Shown here piece by piece: positions 17,353 to 25,885 of a stretch of 64,000 nt of DNA. Both the position numbers and the translations under genes were made by a program. The notes below the pieces were generated by a model, which ran no database searches, had not been told where the DNA came from, and was given only the letters and a program-made list of their open reading frames with translations. The stretch is from Pseudomonas trivialis (GTDB lineage: Bacteria > Pseudomonadota > Gammaproteobacteria > Pseudomonadales > Pseudomonadaceae), in assembly GCF_001439805.1 (NCBI RefSeq), contig NZ_JYLK01000014.1, positions 62,001 through 126,000 on the forward strand, in the 5' to 3' direction. The stretch's first letter is position 1; every line of letters starts with the position of its first letter.

Positions 17353-17805
17353 TCAGCTCTGCTTGTAGCCGCGCACCTCATCCACGCCACGGTTGGCCAG
17401 TTGGTCAGCGCGCTCGTTGCCTGGATGGCCGATATGCCCGCGCACCCATTTCCAGGTGATGTTGTGGCGATTGCATTGCTCGTCGAGCAGTTGCCACAGG
17501 TCGGCGTTCTTGACCGGCTCCTTGGCCGCCGTCTTCCAGCCGCGCTTCTTCCAGTTGACCATCCACTCGTTGATGCCCTTCATCACGTATTGCGAGTCGG
17601 TCACCAGCAGCACGTCGCAGCGCCGCTTGAGTTCCTCGAGGCCGCGAATCGCGCCCATCAGTTCCATGCGGTTGTTGGTGGTGTTGGCTTCGCCGCCCCA
17701 CAGTTCCTTCTCCACGCCCTTGCACACCAGCAATGCGCCCCAGCCGCCAGGGCCAGGGTTGCCCTTGCAGGCGCCATCGGTGAAAAGTTCTACGGTATCG
17801 GTCAT
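17353..17805 (-). CDS. rnhA: ribonuclease HI RnhA
   Basis: RNase HI degrades the RNA strand of RNA-DNA hybrids. All catalytic carboxylates are in place in 150 residues: ELFTDGACKGNPGPGGWGA (first Asp, about 10), NNRMELMGAI (Glu, about 48) and VTDSQYVMKGI (Asp, about 70), followed by the basic handle NWKKRGWKTAAKEPVKN and a late Asp in NERADQLAN. It sits between dnaQ and the methyltransferase-like gene and is probably co-transcribed with them. Confidence 0.97.
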   Translation of the reverse strand: MTDTVELFTDGACKGNPGPGGWGALLVCKGVEKELWGGEANTTNNRMELMGAIRGLEELKRRCDVLLVTDSQYVMKGINEWMVNWKKRGWKTAAKEPVKNADLWQLLDEQCNRHNITWKWVRGHIGHPGNERADQLANRGVDEVRGYKQS

Positions 17806-17837
17806 CGTTTGCTCGGTCTTGAATCAAAAAAAGGGGT

Positions 17838-18596
17838 TCAGGGTTCGCTTTGCTTGCGATTGACCTTGGCCATCGGCATCGGCACCAGCTTGCCCATGGG
17901 CTGGCGGGCCACCTGCCGCACCGGGCGCAGGCCGACCACGATCTTGCGCGCCACCAATAGATAGAAGCCGCCACCGGCCAGTTGCCAGGTACCCGCGCGG
18001 CGTTCCCAGCCGGCCAGGCGGCCCTGCCACCGGGTCGAGGCAAGCGGCGGACGATAGCACCCGAAGCGGCGTTTCTCCAGCGCGAAGCCCAGCAGGTTCA
18101 GCCAGTCCCCCACCCGCGAAGGCGCGATGCACCGTGCCTGGCGCAGGCCGTCCTGGGCGAACACATGGCGCAGGCCCCAGGTGCTCCAGGGGTTGATACC
18201 GATAATCAGCAAATGACCACCCGGGCGCACACTGCTCGCCGCTTCACGCAACAGGCCGTGGGGCGACAGACAGAAATCCAGCCCATGCTGCAACACCACC
18301 ACGTCGGCGGCGTGCTCGCTCAACGGCCAGGCCTGCTCCTCACACACAATCTCCACGCCGGGCAATGGCGCCCCCAGGCGCACATTGCGCTGCACCTGCG
18401 GCGCGTCGGGCGGTGTCTGGGCCGATGGGCCGTAATGCACCAGGTAGCCACCAAAGAACCGGCCCAGCTCGTCTTCGAGCATGCGCCGTTCCTCTTCCAG
18501 CAAAAATTGCCCGATGGGCCCGGACAGCCATTCGCGGGCTGCGCCGATCAGTGCAAGCCACTCAGGATCGGCCTGGGCGAACGCTTTATCAGTCAT
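17838..18596 (-). CDS. SAM methyltransferase-like protein, YafS type
   Basis: 252 residues; the central part VVVLQHGLDFCLSPHGLLREAASSVRPGGHLLIIGINPWS matches the second half of a class I methyltransferase fold (Methyltransf_11), with a basic C-terminal tail. The N-terminal SAM-binding glycine loop (GxGxG) is not obvious, so activity is uncertain. Its place between gloB and rnhA is where E. coli has yafS, which supports orthology by position. Divergent from gloB. Confidence 0.85.
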   Translation of the reverse strand: MTDKAFAQADPEWLALIGAAREWLSGPIGQFLLEEERRMLEDELGRFFGGYLVHYGPSAQTPPDAPQVQRNVRLGAPLPGVEIVCEEQAWPLSEHAADVVVLQHGLDFCLSPHGLLREAASSVRPGGHLLIIGINPWSTWGLRHVFAQDGLRQARCIAPSRVGDWLNLLGFALEKRRFGCYRPPLASTRWQGRLAGWERRAGTWQLAGGGFYLLVARKIVVGLRPVRQVARQPMGKLVPMPMAKVNRKQSEP

Positions 18597-18661
18597 TGCA
18601 TTCTCCTACTCGCCTGGACGTTCTAAGATGCACCAATGTGTTCAGCTTGGCGAATTGAAGA

Positions 18662-19429
18662 ATGATACAGATCAGTGCCCTGCCCGCCTTCACCGATAAC
18701 TACATCTGGTTGTTACAGGACCCGCACACCCGTTGCTGCGCCGCAGTCGACCCCGGCGATGCGGCGCCAGTGCTGGACTGGCTCAGGCAAAACCCGGAGT
18801 GGACCCTCAGCGACATCCTGGTTACCCACCATCACCATGACCATGTGGGCGGTGTTGCGCAGCTCAAGGACGTGACCGGCGCCAGGGTCTACGGCCCGGC
18901 CAGCGAGAACATCCCGGCGCGGGACGTGGCGCTGCACGACAACGACCGCATCAGCGTGCTGGGCTGGGACTTTGACGTCTACAGCGTACCCGGCCACACC
19001 CTCGGCCATATTGCGTTTTATCACCAGGGCGTGCTGCTGTGCGGCGACACCCTGTTCGCCGCCGGTTGTGGCCGCCTGTTCGAGGGCACGCCGCAGCAGA
19101 TGTACGCCTCGTTGCAGCGTCTGGCCGACCTGCCCGACGACACGCAGGTGTATTGCACCCACGAATACACACAAAGCAACCTGAAATTTGCCCAGGCGGT
19201 GGAACCGCACAATGCCGATATCGCCGAACGGGTGGAAAACGTCCGCCAGTTGCGGGCTCGCGGCGAGATGACGCTGCCCTCGAACCTGGCCCTGGAAAAG
19301 CGTACCAACCCCTTCCTGCGCACCTCTGAAACATCCGTTAAACAAAAAGCGGACGAACGGGATGGACGCGACAACCGGGCTGGGGCCGAGGTGTTTGCCA
19401 GCTTGAGGGCATGGAAGGATACGTTCTAA
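18662..19429 (+). CDS. gloB: hydroxyacylglutathione hydrolase (glyoxalase II) GloB
   Basis: GloB hydrolyses S-lactoylglutathione to D-lactate and glutathione, the second step of methylglyoxal detoxification. The metallo-beta-lactamase metal site THHHHDHVGG (55-64) is intact, as are VPGHTLGHIAFY (second His), LLCGDTLFAAGCGRLFEGT (bridging Asp) and CTHEYTQSNLKFA. The C-terminal region NPFLRTSETSV is the glyoxalase II-specific helical part. 255 residues, standard length. Confidence 0.97.
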   Translation: MIQISALPAFTDNYIWLLQDPHTRCCAAVDPGDAAPVLDWLRQNPEWTLSDILVTHHHHDHVGGVAQLKDVTGARVYGPASENIPARDVALHDNDRISVLGWDFDVYSVPGHTLGHIAFYHQGVLLCGDTLFAAGCGRLFEGTPQQMYASLQRLADLPDDTQVYCTHEYTQSNLKFAQAVEPHNADIAERVENVRQLRARGEMTLPSNLALEKRTNPFLRTSETSVKQKADERDGRDNRAGAEVFASLRAWKDTF

Positions 19430-19432
19430 GCC

Positions 19433-19450
19433 TACGTATTCTGATACGTA
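19433..19450. terminator. TACGTAT/ATACGTA hairpin after gloB
   Basis: A perfect 7-bp stem with a TCTG loop lies a few bases beyond the gloB stop and is followed by ATTTCT. It is AT-rich, so it is a modest terminator or possibly a dyad protein site. Confidence 0.35.
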
Positions 19451-19462
19451 ATTTCTGAATGG

Positions 19463-19491
19463 TTGACCGGAACCAAAGCGCTTTCTAGAAT
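19463..19491 (+). promoter_or_regulatory. sigma-70 promoter for mltD
   Basis: TTGACC (19463-19468) and TAGAAT (19486-19491) are separated by exactly 17 bp, close to the housekeeping consensus, and lie about 37 bases before the mltD ATG. Confidence 0.75.
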
Positions 19492-19527
19492 CGCCCGACA
19501 TTTTTGCCCGGAACTTACTTCCAGCCA

Positions 19528-20934
19528 ATGTCGTCATCTATTCGTAAATCCATCTCTTCAGACGCATTGACCCGCCTGGCTCAAGCCGTGGCGGTGGCCG
19601 TTTCCGCAACTCTGGCGGGCTGCCAATCCACCCAATATGCTGCACAATCCACCGTGCAACCCAAACCGAATCTTGCCGCCAAGATCAAGCAAAAACCCAT
19701 CTGGCTTTCAGAGAAGCCCAGCCCCGAAGTGCCCCAGGATGTCTGGGAACGCATGCGTCGGGGCTTTCAATTACAGGACAGCGCAGGCGTCAACCCGCGC
19801 ATCGAGCAACAGCGCCTGTGGTTCGCCAGCAACCCATCCTTTCTGGAAAACGCCGGCGAACGCGGCAGTCTCTACATTCATTACATCGTCGAACGCCTCG
19901 AAGAGCGCAATATGCCGCTGGAACTGGCGCTTTTGCCAGTAATTGAAAGCGCCTACAACCCAATGGCCTACTCACGCAGCGATGCGGTCGGCCTGTGGCA
20001 GTTCATTCCCTCCACCGGGCGTTACTTCAATCTGCGCCAGACCCGCGCCTACGATGGCCGCCGTGATATCACCGCATCCACCACCGCCGCCCTGGATTAC
20101 CTGACGCGCCTGCATGACATGTTCAACGGCGACTGGCTGCTGGCCCTGGCAGCCTACAACGCCGGTGAAGGCACGGTAAGCCGCGCCATCGAGCGCAACG
20201 AAAAGCTCGGCCTGCCCACCGACTACTGGAACCTGCCCCTGCCCCAGGAAACCCGCGACTACGTGCCCAAGTTCCTGGCGCTGTCCCAGGTCGTGCTGGC
20301 GCCGGAAGCTTATGGCGTCAACCTGAGCCCGATTGCCAACACGCCGTACTTCGAGGTGGTTGAGGTCAAGCAGAGCATGGACCTGTCACGGGTCGCCGCG
20401 CTGGCTGAAATCGACGAAGACGAACTGTTCCAGCTCAACCCGGCCCTCAAGCAACGCACCACCCTCGACGGCCCTCAACATCTGCTCGTCCCCAGCTCCA
20501 AGGCGCAGCTGCTGACCAGCACGCTGTCGACGATGAAGCCCGAAGAACTGCTGGCCATGCGCCCGAAAAAGCAGGTATTCGACGAAGTCGAGACCGCGCC
20601 CGTGGCCGGGCGTACCCGCAACTACAAGGTGCGCAGCGGCGACAACCTCACGCTGATCGCCAAGGCCAACAAGGTCGATGTCCACGACCTGCAGCGCTGG
20701 AACAAGCTCAATGGCCAGGCGCTCAAGGTTGGCCAGACCCTGGTGATGCAGGACACCCGCCGCGCCGTGGCCAGTGCCAAAAAACCGGTGCAATACAAAG
20801 TCAAGAAAGGCGACTCGCTGTCTATCGTCGCCAAGCGCTTCAACGTCGAGATGCAACATCTCAAGCGCTGGAATCCGCGCACGGGCCAGGCGCTGAAGCC
20901 GGGGCAGATGCTGGTGGTTTCGGCACCGCGCTGA
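19528..20934 (+). CDS. mltD: membrane-bound lytic murein transglycosylase D with two LysM domains
   Basis: MltD cleaves peptidoglycan glycan strands with formation of 1,6-anhydro-MurNAc, as an outer-membrane lipoprotein. It has a lipobox TLAGC (Cys32), an SLT domain with the catalytic Glu in LPVIESAYNP, the SAVGLWQFIPSTG-type motif (here SDAVGLWQFIPSTG) and LAAYNAGEG. Two LysM repeats close the protein, each with a Y-KV-SGD/KKGD-SL start, at about residues 375-418 and 424-468. The start is the ATG at 19528; the in-frame TTG at 19504 is not needed. Follows gloB as in E. coli. Confidence 0.95.
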   Translation: MSSSIRKSISSDALTRLAQAVAVAVSATLAGCQSTQYAAQSTVQPKPNLAAKIKQKPIWLSEKPSPEVPQDVWERMRRGFQLQDSAGVNPRIEQQRLWFASNPSFLENAGERGSLYIHYIVERLEERNMPLELALLPVIESAYNPMAYSRSDAVGLWQFIPSTGRYFNLRQTRAYDGRRDITASTTAALDYLTRLHDMFNGDWLLALAAYNAGEGTVSRAIERNEKLGLPTDYWNLPLPQETRDYVPKFLALSQVVLAPEAYGVNLSPIANTPYFEVVEVKQSMDLSRVAALAEIDEDELFQLNPALKQRTTLDGPQHLLVPSSKAQLLTSTLSTMKPEELLAMRPKKQVFDEVETAPVAGRTRNYKVRSGDNLTLIAKANKVDVHDLQRWNKLNGQALKVGQTLVMQDTRRAVASAKKPVQYKVKKGDSLSIVAKRFNVEMQHLKRWNPRTGQALKPGQMLVVSAPR

Positions 20935-20955
20935 ATCCTCGGCAACACTGAAAAT

Positions 20956-21054
20956 CCAATGTGGGGAGGGGGTTTTCTCCCGATAGCAGTGATTCAGCCA
21001 GCGCATGGACTGGCTGACACATCGCCATCGGCAGCAAACCCCCTCCCACATTGG
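20956..21054. repeat. REPIN-like element between mltD and nppA1
   Basis: The outer arms CCAATGTGGGGAGGGGGTTT... (from 20956) and the reverse-oriented ...AAACCCCCTCCCACATTGG (to 21054) are imperfect inverted repeats with the GTGGGAGGGGG REP core. Inside is a perfect 8-bp hairpin, TCAGCCAG/CTGGCTGA (20994-21017). It follows the mltD stop by about 20 bases and separates it from the transporter operon. Confidence 0.8.
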
Positions 21055-21145
21055 TTCTCCATCATCCAAACCGGCTTTTTCCAACTGGAACAAGCTGTTA
21101 CTGTACCGATCATAAAGCCCAAGCCGCCTGGATCGGATCTCTGAC

Positions 21146-22975
21146 TTGAAGCGTCCCCTCCTTCTACTAATAAGTCTGGTCTTGAGCTTTGGTGCGCACG
21201 CGACGATAACCGAGAGCCACGGTTACACGCAGTTCGGCACGCTCAAGTACCCGGCCACATTTACCCATTTCGATTGGGTAAACCCTGCAGCGCCGAAAGG
21301 CGGTACCCTGCGGGTGATGGCGTTTGGCACCTTCGACACCCTCAACCCGTACACCTTCAAGGGCTCAAGCCCGGTGTCCACACCCAATTTCCTGCAATAC
21401 GGCGTCAACGAGTTGAACGAGCCGCTGATGGTCGGCACCGGCCAGTACGCGCCGTCCGGCGACGAGCCCACGTCCAGCTACGGCCTGATTGCGCAGTCGG
21501 TGGAATACAGTGAGGACCGCAGTTGGGTGGTGTTCAACCTGCGCCCGCAAGCCCGTTTTCACGATGGCAAGCCGATCACCGCCTACGATGTGGCGTTTTC
21601 CTATCGCACCCTGCTCACCGAGGGCCACCCGCAATACCGCACCAACCTGCAGGAAGTGGCGCGGGTGGACATTCTCAACCGCCACCGTATCCGCTTTGTG
21701 TTCAAGCGTGCGGGCAACCCGTTGCTGATCCTGCGTCTGGGCGAACTGCCGGTGCTGCCCCAGCACTATTGGAAGCACCGCGACTTCAAGGCCACCACCT
21801 TCGAACCGCCCCTGGGCAGTGGCCCGTACCGCATCAGCAAGGTCACCCCGGGCCGGCAACTGGTGTTCGAGCGGGTGAAGGACTACTGGGGCAAGGACCT
21901 GCCGGTCAACCGGGGCTTTTACAACTACAACAAAGTCGAAGTGGAGTTCTACCGCGACAGCGATGTGGCGTTCGAAGCGTTCAAGGCCGGCGAGTTCGAC
22001 ATTTATATCGAGCACCAGGCCAAGAACTGGGCCAACGGCTACAATTTCCCGGCGGTCAACCGTGGCGAGGTGATCAAGGCGCAGATCGCCCACCAGATCC
22101 CCACCCAGAGCCAGGGCCTGTTCATGAACACCCGACGGCCCACGTTCAGCCAGACCAGGGTGCGCGAAGCACTCGGGCTGATGTTCGACTTCGAGTGGAC
22201 CAACAGCGCCCTGTTCAGCAATGCCTACAAACGCACCCTCAGCTATTACCCCAATAGCGAGTTCGCCGCCACCGGCGTACCGGTCGGTCATGAATGGCTG
22301 ATGCTCTCGCCTTACCGCGACCAGTTGCCGCCCAACCTGCTGACTCAGCCGTTCAGCCTGCCGCAGACCGACGGGCGCGGCATTCCTCGCGAAACCCTGC
22401 GTCGAGCCCTCGGCCTGCTCGGCGAGGCCGGCTGGAAACTGTCGGGCCAACGCCTGCTGAACAAGGACGGACAACCGCTGCGCTTCGAAATCCTGCTGGT
22501 CAATCCGAACCTGGAGCGCATCCTGCAGCCCTATGTCGAGAACCTGATCAGCATCGGCATCGACGCCCGCCTGCGCACCGTCGACCGCGCGCAATACAAG
22601 CAGCGCCTGGATCAGTTCGACTTCGACATGATCCTGATCACCCTCAACCAGACCCTCAGCCCGGGCCTGGAACAGTGGCAGTACTTCCACTCCAGCCAGG
22701 CCGCGATCAAGGGCAGCAAGAATTTCGCCGGCATTGCCAACCCGGTGGTCGATCACCTGCTGGACCAATTGCTCGCGGCCCAGACCCGCGAAGAACAACT
22801 CGCCGCCGGCCGCGCCCTGGACCGGGTGCTGCTGTGGCAGCACTACAGCATTCCCAACTGGTACCTCAACTATCATCGCCTGGCCTACCGTAACCGGTTC
22901 GCCTTTGTCACCACGCCGCCCTACAGCCTGGGCCTGAGCGCGTGGTGGCTGAAAGCTTCGGAGAAAGCCCAATGA
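21146..22975 (+). CDS. nppA1: extracytoplasmic solute-binding protein NppA1 (YejA-like)
   Basis: A 609-residue SBP_bac_5 family protein that would bind peptides or peptidyl-nucleosides in the periplasm. It starts with a signal peptide ending SFGAHA (about residue 19), and DWVNPAAPKGGTLR, ARFHDGKPITAYDVAFSY and VKDYWGKDLPVN are the family landmarks. The frame opens with TTG (21146), and no ATG gives a signal peptide, so TTG appears to be the start; only a weak GGAT precedes it. It is the first gene of the transporter operon and overlaps the next gene by 4 bases. The npp name rests on my memory of the P. aeruginosa NppA1A2BCD system. Confidence 0.88.
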   Translation: MKRPLLLLISLVLSFGAHATITESHGYTQFGTLKYPATFTHFDWVNPAAPKGGTLRVMAFGTFDTLNPYTFKGSSPVSTPNFLQYGVNELNEPLMVGTGQYAPSGDEPTSSYGLIAQSVEYSEDRSWVVFNLRPQARFHDGKPITAYDVAFSYRTLLTEGHPQYRTNLQEVARVDILNRHRIRFVFKRAGNPLLILRLGELPVLPQHYWKHRDFKATTFEPPLGSGPYRISKVTPGRQLVFERVKDYWGKDLPVNRGFYNYNKVEVEFYRDSDVAFEAFKAGEFDIYIEHQAKNWANGYNFPAVNRGEVIKAQIAHQIPTQSQGLFMNTRRPTFSQTRVREALGLMFDFEWTNSALFSNAYKRTLSYYPNSEFAATGVPVGHEWLMLSPYRDQLPPNLLTQPFSLPQTDGRGIPRETLRRALGLLGEAGWKLSGQRLLNKDGQPLRFEILLVNPNLERILQPYVENLISIGIDARLRTVDRAQYKQRLDQFDFDMILITLNQTLSPGLEQWQYFHSSQAAIKGSKNFAGIANPVVDHLLDQLLAAQTREEQLAAGRALDRVLLWQHYSIPNWYLNYHRLAYRNRFAFVTTPPYSLGLSAWWLKASEKAQ

Positions 22976-24810
22976 TGTCTTTGCGCAACGCCCTGCTGGG
23001 CAGCCTGTTGCTGTGCAGCGCCGCCCAGGCCGCGCCGCAGCATGCACTGACCCTGTACAACGAGCCACCCAAGTACCCGGCCGACTTCAAGCACACCGAT
23101 TACGTCAATCCGGACGCGCCCAAGGGCGGCACGTTTCGCGAGTCGAGCCTGACCGGCTTCGATAGCTTCAACCCGTTCATCAGCAAAGGCGTGCCCGCCG
23201 CCAATATCGGCCTGATCTACGACACCCTGGCCATCCATAGCCTGGATGAGCCCTTTACCGTATACGGCCTGGTGGCCGGCAAAATCGAAAAGGCCCCGGA
23301 CAGCAGCTGGGTGCGCTTCTACCTGCGCCCCGAGGCGCGCTTCCACGACGGCCACCCCATTCGCGCCGACGACGTGGTCTTCAGCTTCCAGACCCTGATC
23401 AAGGACGGCACCCCGCTCTATCGCACCTATTACGCCGATGTCGACGAAGTGATCGCCGAAGACCCGTTGCGCGTGCTGTTCAAGTTCAAGCGCACCAACA
23501 ACCGCGAGCTGCCGCTGATCCTCGGCCAGCTGCCGGTGCTGCCCAAGCACTGGTGGGCCAGCCGCGACTTCAACAAGGGCAACCTGGAGTTCCCCCTCGG
23601 CAGCGGCCCTTATCAAGTGGCCGAAGTGAAGGCCGGGCGGTCCGTGCGCTATGAACGGGTCAAGGACTACTGGGGCAAGGACCTGCCGATCAACAAGGGC
23701 CTGTACAACTTCGACAACCGCGTCACCGACTATTACCGTGATGCCACCGTGGCCCTTGAGGCACTCAAGGCCGGGCAGTTCGATTACTGGTCCGAGTTCA
23801 GCGCCAAGAACTGGGCGAATGCCTACAACGTACCGGCGGTGACTCAGGGCCGACTGATCAAGGAAGAAATCCCCAATGGCAACCCCACCGGCATGCAGGG
23901 CTTTGTGTTCAATATCCGCAAGCCGATGTTCCAGGACGTGCGCGTGCGCAAGGCCATCAGCCTGTTGCTGGACTTCGAGTGGAGCAACAAACAGCTGTTC
24001 AACGGCGCCTACACCCGCACCCGCAGCTATTTTGAAAATTCCGACATGGCCGCCACCGGCCTGCCCGGCCCCGATGAGCTGAACATTCTCGAGCCGCTGC
24101 GCGACAAAATCCCGCCCGAGGTATTCACCCAGGCCTTCGAACCGTCCAAAACCGACGGCAGCGGCATGATCCGCGCCCAGCAGCGCGAGGCCTACCAGTT
24201 GCTGCAGCAGGCCGGCTGGAAGATCGTTGACGACAAGATGGTCGACGCCACCGGCACACCGGTGACCATCGAGTTCCTGCTGGCCCAGACCGAGTTCGAA
24301 CGTATCCTGCTGCCGTTCAAGCGCAACCTGGCGGACCTGGGCATCAACCTGGTGATTCGCCGGGTCGACGTCTCCCAGTTCGTCACCCGCCTGCGCTCGC
24401 GGGACTTCGACATGGTGGTGGGCAGCTTCCCGCAATCCTCGTCGCCGGGTAACGAACAACGCGAGTTCTGGAAGTCCACCAGTTCCGAAAAGCCCGGCAG
24501 CCGCAACTACATCGGTCTCAAGGACCCGGCCATCGACCAACTGGTGGAGCAACTGATCGATTCGGACTCGCGCACCAGCCTGATCGCCCACGCCAAGGCC
24601 CTGGACCGCGTACTGCAATTTGGCTACTACGTGATTCCCAACTGGCACATCAAGACGTTCCGCGTGGCCTACTGGAACAACCTCGGCCACCCGAAAGTGT
24701 CGCCGCTGTACGACGTCGGCACCGCCACCTGGTGGGCCAAACCCAATGTGCCGCCGGTTACCGCCGCAGGCGCCCAGGCTGACGCCGATCCGGCGAAGGG
24801 AGGCGATTGA
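22972..24810 (+). CDS. nppA2: extracytoplasmic solute-binding protein NppA2 (YejA-like)
   Basis: A second SBP_bac_5 binding protein, 612 residues, with a signal peptide ending CSAAQAA and the same landmarks as its neighbour: DYVNPDAPKGGTF, ARFHDGHPIRADDVVFSF and VKDYWGKDLPIN. The ATGATG at 22972 overlaps the nppA1 stop, giving coupled translation; GGAGA lies upstream. The two binding proteins are clearly paralogous and probably share one permease, differing in ligand range. It ends directly against the nppB ATG. Confidence 0.9.
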   Translation: MMSLRNALLGSLLLCSAAQAAPQHALTLYNEPPKYPADFKHTDYVNPDAPKGGTFRESSLTGFDSFNPFISKGVPAANIGLIYDTLAIHSLDEPFTVYGLVAGKIEKAPDSSWVRFYLRPEARFHDGHPIRADDVVFSFQTLIKDGTPLYRTYYADVDEVIAEDPLRVLFKFKRTNNRELPLILGQLPVLPKHWWASRDFNKGNLEFPLGSGPYQVAEVKAGRSVRYERVKDYWGKDLPINKGLYNFDNRVTDYYRDATVALEALKAGQFDYWSEFSAKNWANAYNVPAVTQGRLIKEEIPNGNPTGMQGFVFNIRKPMFQDVRVRKAISLLLDFEWSNKQLFNGAYTRTRSYFENSDMAATGLPGPDELNILEPLRDKIPPEVFTQAFEPSKTDGSGMIRAQQREAYQLLQQAGWKIVDDKMVDATGTPVTIEFLLAQTEFERILLPFKRNLADLGINLVIRRVDVSQFVTRLRSRDFDMVVGSFPQSSSPGNEQREFWKSTSSEKPGSRNYIGLKDPAIDQLVEQLIDSDSRTSLIAHAKALDRVLQFGYYVIPNWHIKTFRVAYWNNLGHPKVSPLYDVGTATWWAKPNVPPVTAAGAQADADPAKGGD

Positions 24811-25884
24811 ATGCTGGCCTATATCGTTCGCCGCCTGTTGCTGATCATTCCCACCCTGTTCGGGATCCTGCTGATCAATTTCGTCATCATCCAGGCCGCC
24901 CCCGGTGGCCCGGTGGAACAGATGATCGCCAAGCTCGAAGGCTTTGAAGGCGCCACCAGCCGCATCGCCGGCGGCGGTGCCGAGGTGGCCGTGGCCGGCT
25001 CCAGTTACCGTGGCGCCCAGGGCCTGGACCCCGCGCTGATTCAGGAAATCGAAAAAATGTACGGCTTCGATAAATCGGCGCCGGAACGTTTGTGGATCAT
25101 GGTCAAGAACTACGCCCGGCTGGATTTTGGCGACAGCTTCTTTCGTGACGCCAAGGTCATCGACCTGATCAAGGAAAAGATGCCGGTGTCCATCTCCCTG
25201 GGGTTATGGAGCACGCTGATCATGTACCTGGTGTCGATCCCCCTCGGCATCGCCAAAGCCACGCGGCACGGCAGCCATTTCGACGTGTGGACCAGCTCGG
25301 CAATCATCGTCGGCTACGCGATCCCGGCGTTCCTGTTCGCCATCCTGCTGATCGTGGTGTTTGCCGGCGGCAGTTACCTGGACTGGTTCCCCCTGCGCGG
25401 GCTCACCTCCAACAACTTCGACGAGCTGAGCGTGAGCGGCAAGATCCTCGATTACTTCTGGCACCTGGCGCTGCCCGTCACCGCGCTGGTGATCGGCAAC
25501 TTCGCGACCATGACCCTGCTGACCAAGAACAGCTTTCTCGACGAGATCAACAAGCAATACGTGGTCACCGCCAAGGCCAAGGGCCTGACCAACCACCGCG
25601 TGCTCTACGGTCACGTGTTCCGCAACGCCATGCTGCTGGTGATCGCCGGATTCCCCTCGGCGTTCATCGGCATCTTCTTTACCGGTTCGCTGCTGGTTGA
25701 AGTGATCTTCTCCCTCGACGGCCTGGGCCTGATGAGTTTTGAAGCCGCCATCAACCGCGATTACCCGGTGGTGTTCGGCACGCTGTTCATCTTCACCCTG
25801 CTGGGGCTGGTGGTAAAACTCATCGGCGACCTCACCTACACCCTGGTCGATCCGCGTATCGACTTCGCCAGCCGGGAGCATTGA
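24811..25884 (+). CDS. nppB: ABC transporter permease NppB (YejB-like)
   Basis: A 357-residue inner-membrane permease of the DppB/OppB class. It begins MLAYIVRRLLLIIPTLFGILLINFVII, the classic first span of this family, and carries the EAA-type cytoplasmic loop YVVTAKAKGLTNHRVLYGHVFRNA (about 247-270). The inserted segment between spans 1 and 2 (about residues 35-110) is longer than in DppB, as in YejB. The start follows the nppA2 stop with no gap. Confidence 0.93.
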   Translation: MLAYIVRRLLLIIPTLFGILLINFVIIQAAPGGPVEQMIAKLEGFEGATSRIAGGGAEVAVAGSSYRGAQGLDPALIQEIEKMYGFDKSAPERLWIMVKNYARLDFGDSFFRDAKVIDLIKEKMPVSISLGLWSTLIMYLVSIPLGIAKATRHGSHFDVWTSSAIIVGYAIPAFLFAILLIVVFAGGSYLDWFPLRGLTSNNFDELSVSGKILDYFWHLALPVTALVIGNFATMTLLTKNSFLDEINKQYVVTAKAKGLTNHRVLYGHVFRNAMLLVIAGFPSAFIGIFFTGSLLVEVIFSLDGLGLMSFEAAINRDYPVVFGTLFIFTLLGLVVKLIGDLTYTLVDPRIDFASREH

Positions 25885-25885
25885 G

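Noticed and set aside
16477..17964. 495-codon plus-strand frame across dnaQ and rnhA
   Set aside because: It is antisense to two well-identified genes with all catalytic motifs; the translated product has no recognisable fold.
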